Program-made: the position numbers and the translations under genes
Shown: in pieces, positions 8,657 to 17,032 of the stretch
Numbering within the stretch: the first letter of the stretch is position 1
How the letters are laid out: each line of letters opens with the position of its first letter
From: Pelomonas sp. KK5
GTDB lineage: Bacteria > Pseudomonadota > Gammaproteobacteria > Burkholderiales > Burkholderiaceae_C
Reading direction: 5' to 3'
Assembly (NCBI RefSeq): GCF_001984095.1
Contig: NZ_LYVQ01000031.1
Coordinates: forward strand, 1-38,711
DNA length: 38,711 nt
The notes under the pieces: model-generated
Seen by the model: only the letters and a program-made list of their open reading frames with translations
The model's database searches: none
What the model was told of the DNA's origin: nothing

Positions 8657-9751
8657 TCAGATGATCGAGCCGACGACGCCGTCCAGCAGGTAGTTCATCC
8701 CGTCCAGCGAGGGGTCGTAGTTGCCGATGCCGGCCGGGATCACGACCTTGCCGGTGTTGTCCTTCAGCGGGCCGGCGTACATCGGCTTGCCGGCCTTCAG
8801 CGCCTTGACCGCCGCCAGGGCTGCGTTGCGCGCCTGCTCGGAGGCGCCGGCACCGAAGGCGGTGTTGGCCACCATGTCGGCGTCGTAGCCGCCGGTGAGC
8901 ATGTTCGGCAGCTTGCGGCCCTGCTGCAGGTCGGCGGCGTAGGCCTTGTAGATGGTCTCGTACTTCAGCTCGGCGCCGGTGATGAAGCCCTTGGGCGCCA
9001 GGCCCGCCTGCGAACAGTTGTGGCCGCAGCTCTTCGCGCCGCGGCGCTCGGCGGTGGCGACGATCACCTTGGGGCTGTCCACGTGGCTGGCGATCACGTC
9101 GCAGCCGGCGTCCACCAGCGCGTTGGCAGCCTCGGCCTCGCGCACCGGCGCCGACCAGTCGCCGGTGAACACCAGCTGCACGGTGGCGTTCGGATTGACC
9201 GAGCGGGCGCCCAGCAGGAAGGCGTTGATCGTGCGCAGCACCAGCGGGATCGGCTTGGCGGCGATGTAGCCGAGCTTGTTGCTCTTCGTGGAGAGGCCCG
9301 CGGCCACGCCGTCGATGTAGTGGGCCTGGTCGATGAAGCAGAAGTAGCTGCCGAGGTTGGCCGGGTGCTTGTTCCTGTCCCACAACGTGGTCGGGTGGCG
9401 GAATTCCACGTTCGGATACTTGCGCGCCAGGTCCACCATGAAGGGGTTGAAGTAGCCGAAGGAGGTGCCCAGGATCAGCCTGGCGCCGTCCTGCTGGATC
9501 ATCGACTCCATCGTCGAGACGACCGCCTTGGTCTCCGGCACGCGCTCCTCCTGCACGACCTTTACGCCCGGCACCGACTTCAGTACCTGGATCGCGCCGG
9601 CGTGGGCGTTGTTCCAGCCGAGGTCGTCCTTGGCGCCGACGTAGACGACGCCGACCACCAGTTCGTTCGCCGCCTGCGCCGCGGGCAGGAAGCCCGCACC
9701 GGCCACGGCGGCACTCTGGATCAGGAAACCGCGGCGGGACGTGTCGGTCAT
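8657..9751 (-). CDS. Tat-exported BMP-family (PnrA/Med-like) substrate-binding protein, orphan
   Basis: 364 aa. A twin-arginine signal (SRRGFLIQ, R6-R7) with a hydrophobic segment and AQA cleavage near residue 27 indicates Tat export. The mature part is a basic membrane protein (BMP) family binding protein: VVYVGAKDDLGWNNAHAGA near the start, then TSFGYFNPFM, FCFIDQAHYIDGVAAGL and DVIASHVDSP. The family is best known for purine nucleosides, but relatives bind other small molecules. ATG 9751 follows AAGGAG. No permease or ATPase gene is adjacent. It is divergent from the RHH-DUF1989 operon across an intergenic region with two palindromes, so it may deliver or report the substrate of that operon (inference). 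Confidence 0.9.
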   Translation of the reverse strand: MTDTSRRGFLIQSAAVAGAGFLPAAQAANELVVGVVYVGAKDDLGWNNAHAGAIQVLKSVPGVKVVQEERVPETKAVVSTMESMIQQDGARLILGTSFGYFNPFMVDLARKYPNVEFRHPTTLWDRNKHPANLGSYFCFIDQAHYIDGVAAGLSTKSNKLGYIAAKPIPLVLRTINAFLLGARSVNPNATVQLVFTGDWSAPVREAEAANALVDAGCDVIASHVDSPKVIVATAERRGAKSCGHNCSQAGLAPKGFITGAELKYETIYKAYAADLQQGRKLPNMLTGGYDADMVANTAFGAGASEQARNAALAAVKALKAGKPMYAGPLKDNTGKVVIPAGIGNYDPSLDGMNYLLDGVVGSII

Positions 9752-9782
9752 GGCAAAGCTCCTTGTGGGTTGGAAATCTCGT

Positions 9783-9801
9783 ATGCATGATTCGCATGCA
9801 T
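9783..9801. promoter_or_regulatory. Perfect inverted repeat, likely operator
   Basis: ATGCATG-ATTCG-CATGCAT, a perfect 7-bp-arm palindrome 32 bp upstream of the BMP-family start and in the divergent region shared with the RHH-DUF1989 operon. It is a candidate regulator site. The protein that binds it is not known. Confidence 0.5.
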
Positions 9802-9871
9802 GACCAGCCTTTAGCAATGCTTGTGCCAATCATCCATAGGAGTCAGGCATGGATACTGCTCTCATTGCGTG

Positions 9872-9890
9872 CGTGATCTAATTAATCACG
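9872..9890. promoter_or_regulatory. Inverted repeat CGTGAT-N7-ATCACG before the RHH-DUF1989 operon
   Basis: Perfect 6-bp arms around an AT-rich 7-bp centre (CTAATTA), ending 6 bp before the AAGGAG ribosome site (9896-9901) of the 56-aa gene. At this position it would overlap the promoter or the start of transcription. It could be the target of the ribbon-helix-helix protein encoded just downstream (inference). Confidence 0.5.
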
Positions 9891-9906
9891 TATACAAGGA
9901 GCGTCG

Positions 9907-10077
9907 ATGAATTCCCCCCACCGTGTCGTCCTGAGGCTCAACCAGCAGCAGCTCGAGCTGCTGGACCGCACCGCCGCCCGCGGCGTGGCGCCGGACCGCG
10001 CCGCGCTGGTGCTGCATGCACTGCGGGCGTACGCGGCGGCGCACCGCGACAAGGCGCAGCAAGGAGCGGCGAAATGA
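9907..10077 (+). CDS. Small ribbon-helix-helix protein, first gene of the DUF1989 operon
   Basis: 56 aa, easily missed because of its size. A beta strand (HRVVLRLNQQQLELLDR) is followed by two helices (APDRAALVLHALRAYAAAH), the strand-helix-helix pattern of MetJ/Arc-type DNA-binding proteins. These bind as dimers with the strands in the major groove. A strong AAGGAG lies 5 nt before ATG. The last codons overlap the DUF1989 start by ATGA, as is usual for co-translated genes. It is probably an autoregulator of this operon acting at the palindrome immediately upstream (inference). It is too short for an antitoxin with a toxin-binding tail, and no toxin gene follows. Confidence 0.75.
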   Translation: MNSPHRVVLRLNQQQLELLDRTAARGVAPDRAALVLHALRAYAAAHRDKAQQGAAK

Positions 10078-10979
10078 TCCAGCGCAAGCTCGTCGACAGC
10101 TGGGTGCTGGAGCCCGGCACCGGCAAGGCCATCGAACTGCTGCGCGGCCAGATCCTGCGCATCGAGCAGATCGAGGGCGGCCAGTGCGTGGACTTCAACT
10201 GCTTCAACCTGCACGACTACAAGGAGTACATGCACTGCGGCCGCACGCGCACGCTGCACGGCCTGCACCCGACCTGCGGGCACTTCATGTGGTCCGCCCC
10301 GCCGCGGGAGCGGGCGCTGGTCTACATCCTCGAAGACACCGCCGGCTGCAACGACGTGATGTTCCCGCGCTGCAGCGCCAACCTCTACGAGAGCGTCTAC
10401 GGCTTCGACGCCCACACCAACTGCCACGACATCCAGGCCGAGGCCCAGCGCGAGTACGGCCTGACGCCGGACGACGTGCACGACTCCTTCAACCTGTTCA
10501 TGAAGACCGGCGTGGATGCGGCCACCGGCAAGCCCTGGATCGATCGTCAGGCCAGCAAGCCCGGCGACCACGTGGACCTGCTGGCCCTGCACGACCTGCT
10601 GGCCGTGCCCAATGTCTGCGGGGCCGACATCATGAAGACCAGCAACTTCTCGATCAAGCCGGTGCGACTGACGATCTTCGAGGCGACCGAGGCGGATCTC
10701 GACGCCGTGCCGCCGCTGCGCGCCTGGGCCACGCAACGCACGCCGGCGGACTTCAAGGTCAAGAACATCAAGGCCGAGCGCGAGCTGCGGCGCGACCCGG
10801 ACTACCTGCCTTCATTCACCAACACGCCGATCGTCTACCAGGATCTGGTGGTGGAACTGTCCGCCGAGGATCATGCGCTGCTGAAGGCCCACGCGCTGAC
10901 CGAGCTCTACGGCGATGACGAGGGCGCCGCGCTGCGCGACATCGTCTTCAGCTGGTGGCACGAGACCTACGCGAGCTGA
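10074..10979 (+). CDS. DUF1989 / urea-amidolyase-associated family protein (carboxyguanidine deiminase-like)
   Basis: 301 aa. The DUF1989 fold is recognisable from LLRGQILRIEQIEGGQCVDFNCFN, the conserved EDTAGCNDVMFPRC block (C92, C100), HTNCHDI (C117, H118), DSFNLFMKTGVD, and the C-terminal IKPVRLTIFEA strand. Family members include UAAP1/UAAP2; related proteins, CgdA/CgdB, have been described as carboxyguanidine deiminase subunits in guanidine breakdown. This copy stands alone, with no carboxylase or allophanate hydrolase nearby, and is long, with about 60 extra C-terminal residues. It is the second gene of an operon and is followed after 4 nt by a flavin-reductase-like gene. A nitrogen-compound hydrolase or deiminase activity is likely by family; the substrate is unknown. 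Confidence 0.85.
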   Translation: MIQRKLVDSWVLEPGTGKAIELLRGQILRIEQIEGGQCVDFNCFNLHDYKEYMHCGRTRTLHGLHPTCGHFMWSAPPRERALVYILEDTAGCNDVMFPRCSANLYESVYGFDAHTNCHDIQAEAQREYGLTPDDVHDSFNLFMKTGVDAATGKPWIDRQASKPGDHVDLLALHDLLAVPNVCGADIMKTSNFSIKPVRLTIFEATEADLDAVPPLRAWATQRTPADFKVKNIKAERELRRDPDYLPSFTNTPIVYQDLVVELSAEDHALLKAHALTELYGDDEGAALRDIVFSWWHETYAS

Positions 10980-10983
10980 GCCC

Positions 10984-11610
10984 ATGGACTTCGACTTCTC
11001 CACGCTGAGCGAATACCAGCGCTACAAGCTGATGGCCAGCCTGATCGTGCCGCGGCCGATCGCGCTGGTGACCACAGTGGACGAGGCCGGTACCGTCAAC
11101 GCGGCGCCGTTCTCGATGTTCAACATGCTGGGCGAGGAACCGCCGCTGGTGATGATCAGCATCAACAAGCTCAAGGACGGGGCGCTGAAGCACACGGCGG
11201 CCAACATCCTGGCCAGCGGCGACTTCGTCGTGCACATCGCCGACGAGCCGATGGCGCTGCAGATGCACCGCTGCGGCGAGTCGATGCCGGCCGGCGTCAG
11301 CGAGCTGGCGGCGGTGGGGCTCACCCATGCGCCCTCGATGGCCGTGCGGCCACCGCACATCGTCGAGGCGCCGGTGGCCTTCGAGTGCAGGCTGCACGAG
11401 ACGCTGGAGACCGACAGCCGCTACATCTTCCTCGGCCGCATCGTCTGGCTGCATGCGCGCGACGGGCTGATCGACCTGGAGCGGCACCGCGTGCGGCTGC
11501 AGGAATACTTCCCGGTGGCGAGGTTCGGGGCGAGCTTCTACATCCGCACCCGCGATCGCTTCTCGATGGAAGAAGAGGGGAGCAACTCGACGCGAATCGA
11601 CGAGATCTGA
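10984..11610 (+). CDS. Flavin reductase-like (FMN-binding split-barrel) protein
   Basis: 208 aa. The opening YKLMASLIVPRPIALVTTVDEAGTVNAAPFSMFN is typical of the flavin reductase-like domain, which binds FMN in a split barrel and often supplies reduced flavin to a monooxygenase or acts as an FMN-dependent oxidoreductase. RYIFLGRIVWLHARDG follows in the second half. The gene starts 4 nt after the DUF1989 stop and is probably in the same operon. No flavin-dependent monooxygenase is encoded nearby, so the electron acceptor is unclear. The start is set by spacing from the upstream stop and by similarity of the N-terminus to the family. Confidence 0.88.
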   Translation: MDFDFSTLSEYQRYKLMASLIVPRPIALVTTVDEAGTVNAAPFSMFNMLGEEPPLVMISINKLKDGALKHTAANILASGDFVVHIADEPMALQMHRCGESMPAGVSELAAVGLTHAPSMAVRPPHIVEAPVAFECRLHETLETDSRYIFLGRIVWLHARDGLIDLERHRVRLQEYFPVARFGASFYIRTRDRFSMEEEGSNSTRIDEI

Positions 11611-11631
11611 GCCGAGGGCAAAATCCCGGCG

Positions 11632-13047
11632 ATGCTCCCCGATCGCCTCAAGTCCTTCTTCGTCGACAACCGCATCTCGCTGATCGTCGCCGCCGCCTTC
11701 TTCATGGAGACGCTGGACGGCAGCATCATCGTCACCGCGCTGCCCGCCATCGCCCACAGCTTCGGCGAGGCGACGCTGGCGCTCTCGGTGGCGATCAGCG
11801 CCTACATGATCGCGCTGGCGGTGTTCGTGCCGGCGGCCGGCTGGGCCAGCGAGCGCTACGGAGCGCGCCGGGTGTTCGCCTCGGCCGTCGCCGTGTTCAC
11901 CATCGCCTCGCTGCTGTGCGGGCTGAGCCCGAACTTCTGGAGCTTCATCGCGGCCCGCGTGCTGCAGGGCTCGGCCGCGGCCTTCATGTCGCCGGTGGGC
12001 CGGCTCGTGGTGCTGCGCGAGACGCCCAAGCACCGGCTGATCGAGTCGCTGGGCCTGATCGTCTGGCCGGCGCTGATCGGCCCGGTGGTGGGCCCGCCGC
12101 TGGGCGGCCTGATCGCCACCTACGCGAGCTGGCACTGGATCTTCTTCCTGAACCTGCCGATCGGCGCGCTGGGCCTGTGGCTGGTGCTGCGCTACGTGCC
12201 GGCGCACGAGCCGGCGGATGAGAGCAAGCAGCGCTTCGACGTCTACGGCTTCGCCATCACCTCGCTGGCCCTGGTGACGCTGCTGCAGGGCCTGGCCTTC
12301 ATCGCCGAGTCGCCGGCGCAGCGCTGGGCGGGGCTGGCGCTCGTCGTGGCCGGGCTGGTCGTGGGCGCGCTGGCGGTGCGGCATGCGCAGCGGCATCCGG
12401 CGCCCATCCTCAACCTGCAGTCGGCCCGCGAGCCGACCTTCGTGATGAGCACGCTGGCGGCCGGCTTCTGGGGCCGCGTAGCGATCAACACCGCGCCCTT
12501 CCTGCTGCCGCTCATGTTCCAGATCGGCTTCGCGGACAACGCGCTGCGCGCCGGCCTGATGCTGCTGGTCTACATGGCCGGCAACCTGGCGATGAAGGCG
12601 GCCACCACCTGGATGCTCAAGCAGCACGGCTTCCGCCGCGTGCTGGTCTACAACGGCTATGCGCACGCGGCCACGCTGCTCGGCTGCGCGCTGATGGGGC
12701 CGGGCTGGCCGCTGCCGGTGATCTGCGTGGTGCTGGTGCTGGCGGGCATGACGCGCTCCATGCACTTCACCGCGCTGAACACGATCGCCTTCGCCGACAT
12801 CCCGGCCAGCGCGCGGGGCGGGGCGACGACGCTGTCGGCCGTGTCCTCGCAGGTGGCGGCGGCGCTGGCGGTGGCCTTCGCCACGCTGGCCCTGGCGCTG
12901 GCCCAGCGCATCGCCGGCGGCGAGGGCCTGCAGCTGCGCGACTTCCAGATCGCCTTCGGCATCTCCGCGGCCTTGATGGCGGGCGCCTCGCTGTGGATGA
13001 TGCGGCTGGCGCACGATGCCGGCGCCTCCGTCACGGCCCGGGCCTGA
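11632..13047 (+). CDS. MFS transporter, DHA2 (EmrB/QacA-like) family
   Basis: 471 aa, with about 14 hydrophobic helices. The first helix carries the DHA2 signature ETLDGSIIVTALPAIAHSF, and the loop between helices 2 and 3 has GWASERYGARRVF (motif A). GPVVGPPLGGLIATYASWHWIFFLNLPIG is the conserved motif C and following segment of drug:H+ antiporters. It should export a small molecule from the cytoplasm using the proton gradient. It begins 21 nt after the flavin-reductase stop and is likely co-transcribed, so the cargo may be the substrate or product of the DUF1989/flavin pair (inference). The ribosome site is weak. Confidence 0.9.
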   Translation: MLPDRLKSFFVDNRISLIVAAAFFMETLDGSIIVTALPAIAHSFGEATLALSVAISAYMIALAVFVPAAGWASERYGARRVFASAVAVFTIASLLCGLSPNFWSFIAARVLQGSAAAFMSPVGRLVVLRETPKHRLIESLGLIVWPALIGPVVGPPLGGLIATYASWHWIFFLNLPIGALGLWLVLRYVPAHEPADESKQRFDVYGFAITSLALVTLLQGLAFIAESPAQRWAGLALVVAGLVVGALAVRHAQRHPAPILNLQSAREPTFVMSTLAAGFWGRVAINTAPFLLPLMFQIGFADNALRAGLMLLVYMAGNLAMKAATTWMLKQHGFRRVLVYNGYAHAATLLGCALMGPGWPLPVICVVLVLAGMTRSMHFTALNTIAFADIPASARGGATTLSAVSSQVAAALAVAFATLALALAQRIAGGEGLQLRDFQIAFGISAALMAGASLWMMRLAHDAGASVTARA

Positions 13048-13109
13048 TGTCGATTCCGATCGGTGTCATTCGTCGTGTCGACATGAACCATCAGCCAGGA
13101 GACTGAACC

Positions 13110-13553
13110 ATGCCCAGCACCATCCGCCTGCACCGCGTCATCAAGGCGCCGCCCGAGCGCATCTACCGCGCCTTCACCAATCCGGATGCCTGGTCCAAGT
13201 GGCTGCCGCCGCATGGCTTCATCGGCAAGGTCCACGAGATGGAGCCCCGGGTCGGCGGCCGCTACCGGATGAGCTTCATCAACATGAGCAACGACGCCGG
13301 CCACTCGTTCGGCGGTGAGTACCTCGAGCTGGTGCCAAACGAGAAGCTGCGCTACACCGCCGCCTTCGACGACGCCAACCTGCCGGGCCAGATGCAGACG
13401 ACGATCACGTTGCGCGAGGTCTTCTGCGGCACCGAGTTCACGGCGGTGCAGGAGGGCATCCCGGACATGATCCCGCCGGAGATGTGCTACCTGGGCTGGC
13501 AGGAGTCGCTGCAGCTGCTGGCTCAGCTGGTCGAGGCGAACGTGCCCGGGTAA
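13110..13553 (+). CDS. SRPBCC (AHSA1-like) domain protein
   Basis: 147 aa, a single SRPBCC domain: TIRLHRVIKAPPERIYRAFTNPDAWSKWLPPHGF at the N-terminus, the GGRYRMSF strand, LRYTAAFDD, and a C-terminal helix with YLGWQESLQLLAQLVE. The family binds hydrophobic ligands in a helix-grip cavity. A CAGGAG ribosome site lies 8 nt before ATG. It follows the MFS gene by 62 nt in the same direction and may be the last gene of that transcript. It is not a close copy of the other SRPBCC protein at 8206-8652. It lacks an adjacent ArsR gene. Function is not assignable beyond the fold. Confidence 0.88.
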   Translation: MPSTIRLHRVIKAPPERIYRAFTNPDAWSKWLPPHGFIGKVHEMEPRVGGRYRMSFINMSNDAGHSFGGEYLELVPNEKLRYTAAFDDANLPGQMQTTITLREVFCGTEFTAVQEGIPDMIPPEMCYLGWQESLQLLAQLVEANVPG

Positions 13554-13586
13554 GCGAGAAAATCCGTTCGGGATTCAGCTCGCGCG

Positions 13587-14366
13587 TCAGACCAGCAGCC
13601 GCCCCAGCTCCGCCGCGCAGCCGCGCAGCACCGGCAGGAAGCGCTCCAGCATGTCCTCGCGGCTCACCCGCGCCGCGTGGGCGCCGATATTGATGGCGGC
13701 CACCGCCTTGCCGCGCCCGTCGCGGATCGGCACGGCGATCGAGCAGACGCCGGCCTCCAGCTCCTGGTCGATCATCGCGTAGTCGTCCTCGCGGGCCTGC
13801 AGGATCAGCTTGCGCAGCCGCGTGACCGAACCCACCGTGCGGTCGGTGCGCGCCACCAGGCGCAGTCCGTCGAGATAACGGTCCAGCTCGACGGCAGGCA
13901 GCTGCGCCAGCAGCACCCGGCCCATCGAGGTGCAGTAGGCCGGCAGCCGGGTGCCGACGATCAGGTTGATGGACATGATCCGCGTCTCGGCCGAGCGGCA
14001 GATGTAGACGATGTCCTCGCCGTCCAGCGTGGCGATCGAGCAGGACTCGCGCAGCGTGCCGCTGACCCGGTCCAGGTGCGGCTGGGCGATGGCGGCCAGC
14101 GGCGTCGAGGCCAGGTAGCCGTGCGCCAGGGCCAGCACCTGGGGCCGCAGCGAGAAGCGCCGACCCTCGGGCTCCTCCTGCACGTAGCCGAGCTTCTTCA
14201 GCGTGTGCAGGCAGCGCATCACCGCCGCGCGGGACAGGCCGGTGGCCTGGCTCACCTGTGCCATCGTCAGCTGCCGGCGGAACTCCGAGAAGGCCCGCAG
14301 CACCTGCAGGCCGCGGGCCAGCGAGGTCATGAAATACGGGTCGGGCGTCGCTTCGGTGTCGTCCAT
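13587..14366 (-). CDS. pcaR: IclR-family regulator of the 3-oxoadipate operon (PcaR/PcaU/PobR type)
   Basis: 259 aa. N-terminal winged helix (FMTSLARGLQVLRAFSEFRRQLTMAQVS, recognition helix GLSRAAVMRCLHTLKKLGYV) followed by the IclR effector domain (VYICRSAETRIMS, TRLPAYCTSMGRVLLA, GVCSIAVPIRDGRGKAVAAINIG). PcaR/PcaU proteins bind 3-oxoadipate or protocatechuate, repress their own gene and activate pca genes. Divergent placement from pcaIJFD and the paired palindromes between them support this role. ATG 14366 is preferred over ATG 14462, because the longer frame would place the operators inside the gene. The symbol rests on family and context. Confidence 0.85.
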   Translation of the reverse strand: MDDTEATPDPYFMTSLARGLQVLRAFSEFRRQLTMAQVSQATGLSRAAVMRCLHTLKKLGYVQEEPEGRRFSLRPQVLALAHGYLASTPLAAIAQPHLDRVSGTLRESCSIATLDGEDIVYICRSAETRIMSINLIVGTRLPAYCTSMGRVLLAQLPAVELDRYLDGLRLVARTDRTVGSVTRLRKLILQAREDDYAMIDQELEAGVCSIAVPIRDGRGKAVAAINIGAHAARVSREDMLERFLPVLRGCAAELGRLLV

Positions 14367-14380
14367 CGTGCCGGCATGTT

Positions 14381-14413
14381 GTTCGATGATCGAACTGTAA
14401 TTCGATGATCGAA
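14381..14413. promoter_or_regulatory. Paired IclR/PcaR-type operators
   Basis: Two near-identical palindromes lie between pcaR and pcaI: GTTCGATGATCGAAC (14381-14395, perfect) and TTCGATGATCGAA (14401-14413, perfect), with centres 19 bp apart. Repeated short palindromes are the known binding pattern of PcaU/PobR-type IclR activators. They sit directly upstream of the pcaI -35 and 15 bp before the pcaR start, suiting activation of pca and autorepression of pcaR. Confidence 0.75.
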
Positions 14414-14414
14414 C

Positions 14415-14443
14415 TTGAAGCAAGGCGCTGCGCTCCTTAGACT
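14415..14443 (+). promoter_or_regulatory. Putative pcaIJFD promoter
   Basis: TTGAAG (14415-14420), a 17-bp spacer and TAGACT (14438-14443) give a moderate sigma-70 promoter (4/6 at each hexamer), as expected for an activator-dependent operon. The -35 abuts the second PcaR-type palindrome. Confidence 0.5.
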
Positions 14444-14473
14444 TTTCGCAACAGGAGTCCAAGGAGCAAGACC

Positions 14474-15169
14474 GTGATCGACAAGATCGTCCCCGACGTC
14501 CATGCCGCGCTGCGCGACGTGCCGGACGGCGCCACCGTGATGATCGGCGGCTTCGGCACCGCCGGCCTGCCCAACGAGCTGACCGAGGCGCTGATCGAGC
14601 AGGGCGCCCGCGAGCTGACCATCGTCAACAACAACGCCGGCAACGGCGACACCGGCCTGGCCGCGCTGCTGGCCGCGGGCCGCGTGCGCAAGATCATCTG
14701 CTCCTTCCCGCGCCAGGCCGACAGCCACCACTTCGACGCCCTCTACCGCAGCGGCAGGATCGAGCTGGAACTGGTGCCGCAGGGCAACCTGGCCGAGCGC
14801 ATCCGCGCCGCCGGCGCCGGCATCGGCGGCTTCTTCACGCCCACCGGCTACGGCACGCAGCTGGCCGCGGGCAAGGAGACGCGAGAGATCGATGGCCGCA
14901 TGTACGTGCTGGAGTCGCCCATCCATGCGGACTACGCGCTGATCAAGGCCGAGCGCGGCGACCGTTGGGGCAACCTGACTTACCGGATGACGGCCCGCAA
15001 CTTCGGGCCGGTGATGGCGATGGCGGCCAAGGTGACGGTGGCCAGCGTGCACGAGATCGTCGAACTCGGCGCGCTGGACCCGGAGGCCGTGGTGACGCCG
15101 GGGCTCTTCGTACAGCGCGTCGTGAAGATCGCCCGCGTGGCGACCACCGGTGGAGGTTTCAAGCAATGA
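14474..15169 (+). CDS. pcaI: 3-oxoadipate CoA-transferase, subunit A
   Basis: 231 aa. The SCOT-type alpha subunit motif GGFGTAGLP (25-33) binds CoA; NNNAGNGDTGLAALL, FTPTGYGTQLA and RGDRWGNLTYRMTARNFGPVMAMAA are conserved in the family. With PcaJ it transfers CoA from succinyl-CoA to 3-oxoadipate in the cytoplasm. Start is GTG 14474, 7 nt after AAGGAG. The stop overlaps pcaJ by ATGA, so the two subunits are translationally coupled. The whole family also contains acetoacetate CoA-transferases; the neighbours pcaF and pcaD and the IclR regulator point to 3-oxoadipate. Confidence 0.93.
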   Translation: MIDKIVPDVHAALRDVPDGATVMIGGFGTAGLPNELTEALIEQGARELTIVNNNAGNGDTGLAALLAAGRVRKIICSFPRQADSHHFDALYRSGRIELELVPQGNLAERIRAAGAGIGGFFTPTGYGTQLAAGKETREIDGRMYVLESPIHADYALIKAERGDRWGNLTYRMTARNFGPVMAMAAKVTVASVHEIVELGALDPEAVVTPGLFVQRVVKIARVATTGGGFKQ

Positions 15170-15801
15170 ATAAGTGGACCAAGGATCAGATGGCCGCGCG
15201 CGTGGCGCAGGACATCTTCGACGGCGCCGTTGTCAACCTCGGCATCGGCCTGCCGACGCGGGTGGCGAACCACCTCCCCGAAGGCCGCGAGGTGATCCTG
15301 CACAGCGAGAACGGCGTGATCGGCATGGGCCCGGCGCCCGCCGAAGGCGAGGAAGACTACGACCTGATCAACGCCGGCAAGCAGCCGGTGACGCTGCTGC
15401 CCGGCGGCTCCTTCTTCCACCATGCCGACAGCTTCGCGATGATGCGCGGCGGGCATCTGGACATCTGCGTGCTGGGGGCTTTCCAGGTCTCGGCCGGCGG
15501 CGACCTGGCCAACTGGCACACCGGCGCGGCCGATGCGATCCCGGCGGTGGGCGGCGCGATGGACCTGGCCATCGGCGCGAAGAAGACCTTCGTGATGATG
15601 GAGCACCTGACCAAGACCGGCGAGAGCAAGCTGGTCGAGCAGTGCAGCTACCCGCTGACCGGCGTGGCCTGCGTCAGCCGCATCTACACCGACCTCGCGG
15701 TCATCGACGTGACGCCGTCGGGCCTGAAGGTTATTGATATCGTCGAGGGCCTCGGCCGGGAGGAGCTGCAGAAGCTCACCGGCGCGCCCCTGCAGTTCTG
15801 A
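15166..15801 (+). CDS. pcaJ: 3-oxoadipate CoA-transferase, subunit B
   Basis: 211 aa. The beta subunit carries the catalytic glutamate in HSENG (E48), which forms the glutamyl-CoA thioester intermediate, after VNLGIGLPTRVANHLP. Downstream are LLPGGSFFHHADSFAMMRGGH and the conserved GAFQVSAGGDLANW and YPLTGVACVSRIYTDLAVIDV segments. It pairs with PcaI as a heterodimer or heterotetramer. The start overlaps the pcaI stop (ATGA). Length is normal for the subunit. Confidence 0.94.
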   Translation: MNKWTKDQMAARVAQDIFDGAVVNLGIGLPTRVANHLPEGREVILHSENGVIGMGPAPAEGEEDYDLINAGKQPVTLLPGGSFFHHADSFAMMRGGHLDICVLGAFQVSAGGDLANWHTGAADAIPAVGGAMDLAIGAKKTFVMMEHLTKTGESKLVEQCSYPLTGVACVSRIYTDLAVIDVTPSGLKVIDIVEGLGREELQKLTGAPLQF

Positions 15802-15823
15802 ATTCGATACGGAGACTCTGACG

Positions 15824-17028
<1,205 letters not shown>

Positions 17029-17032
<4 letters not shown>

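Noticed and set aside
9907-10979. Toxin-antitoxin pair (RHH antitoxin plus partner)
   Set aside because: The partner is a 301-aa DUF1989 protein with metabolic-family motifs, not a known toxin, and the RHH protein lacks a toxin-binding C-terminal tail.
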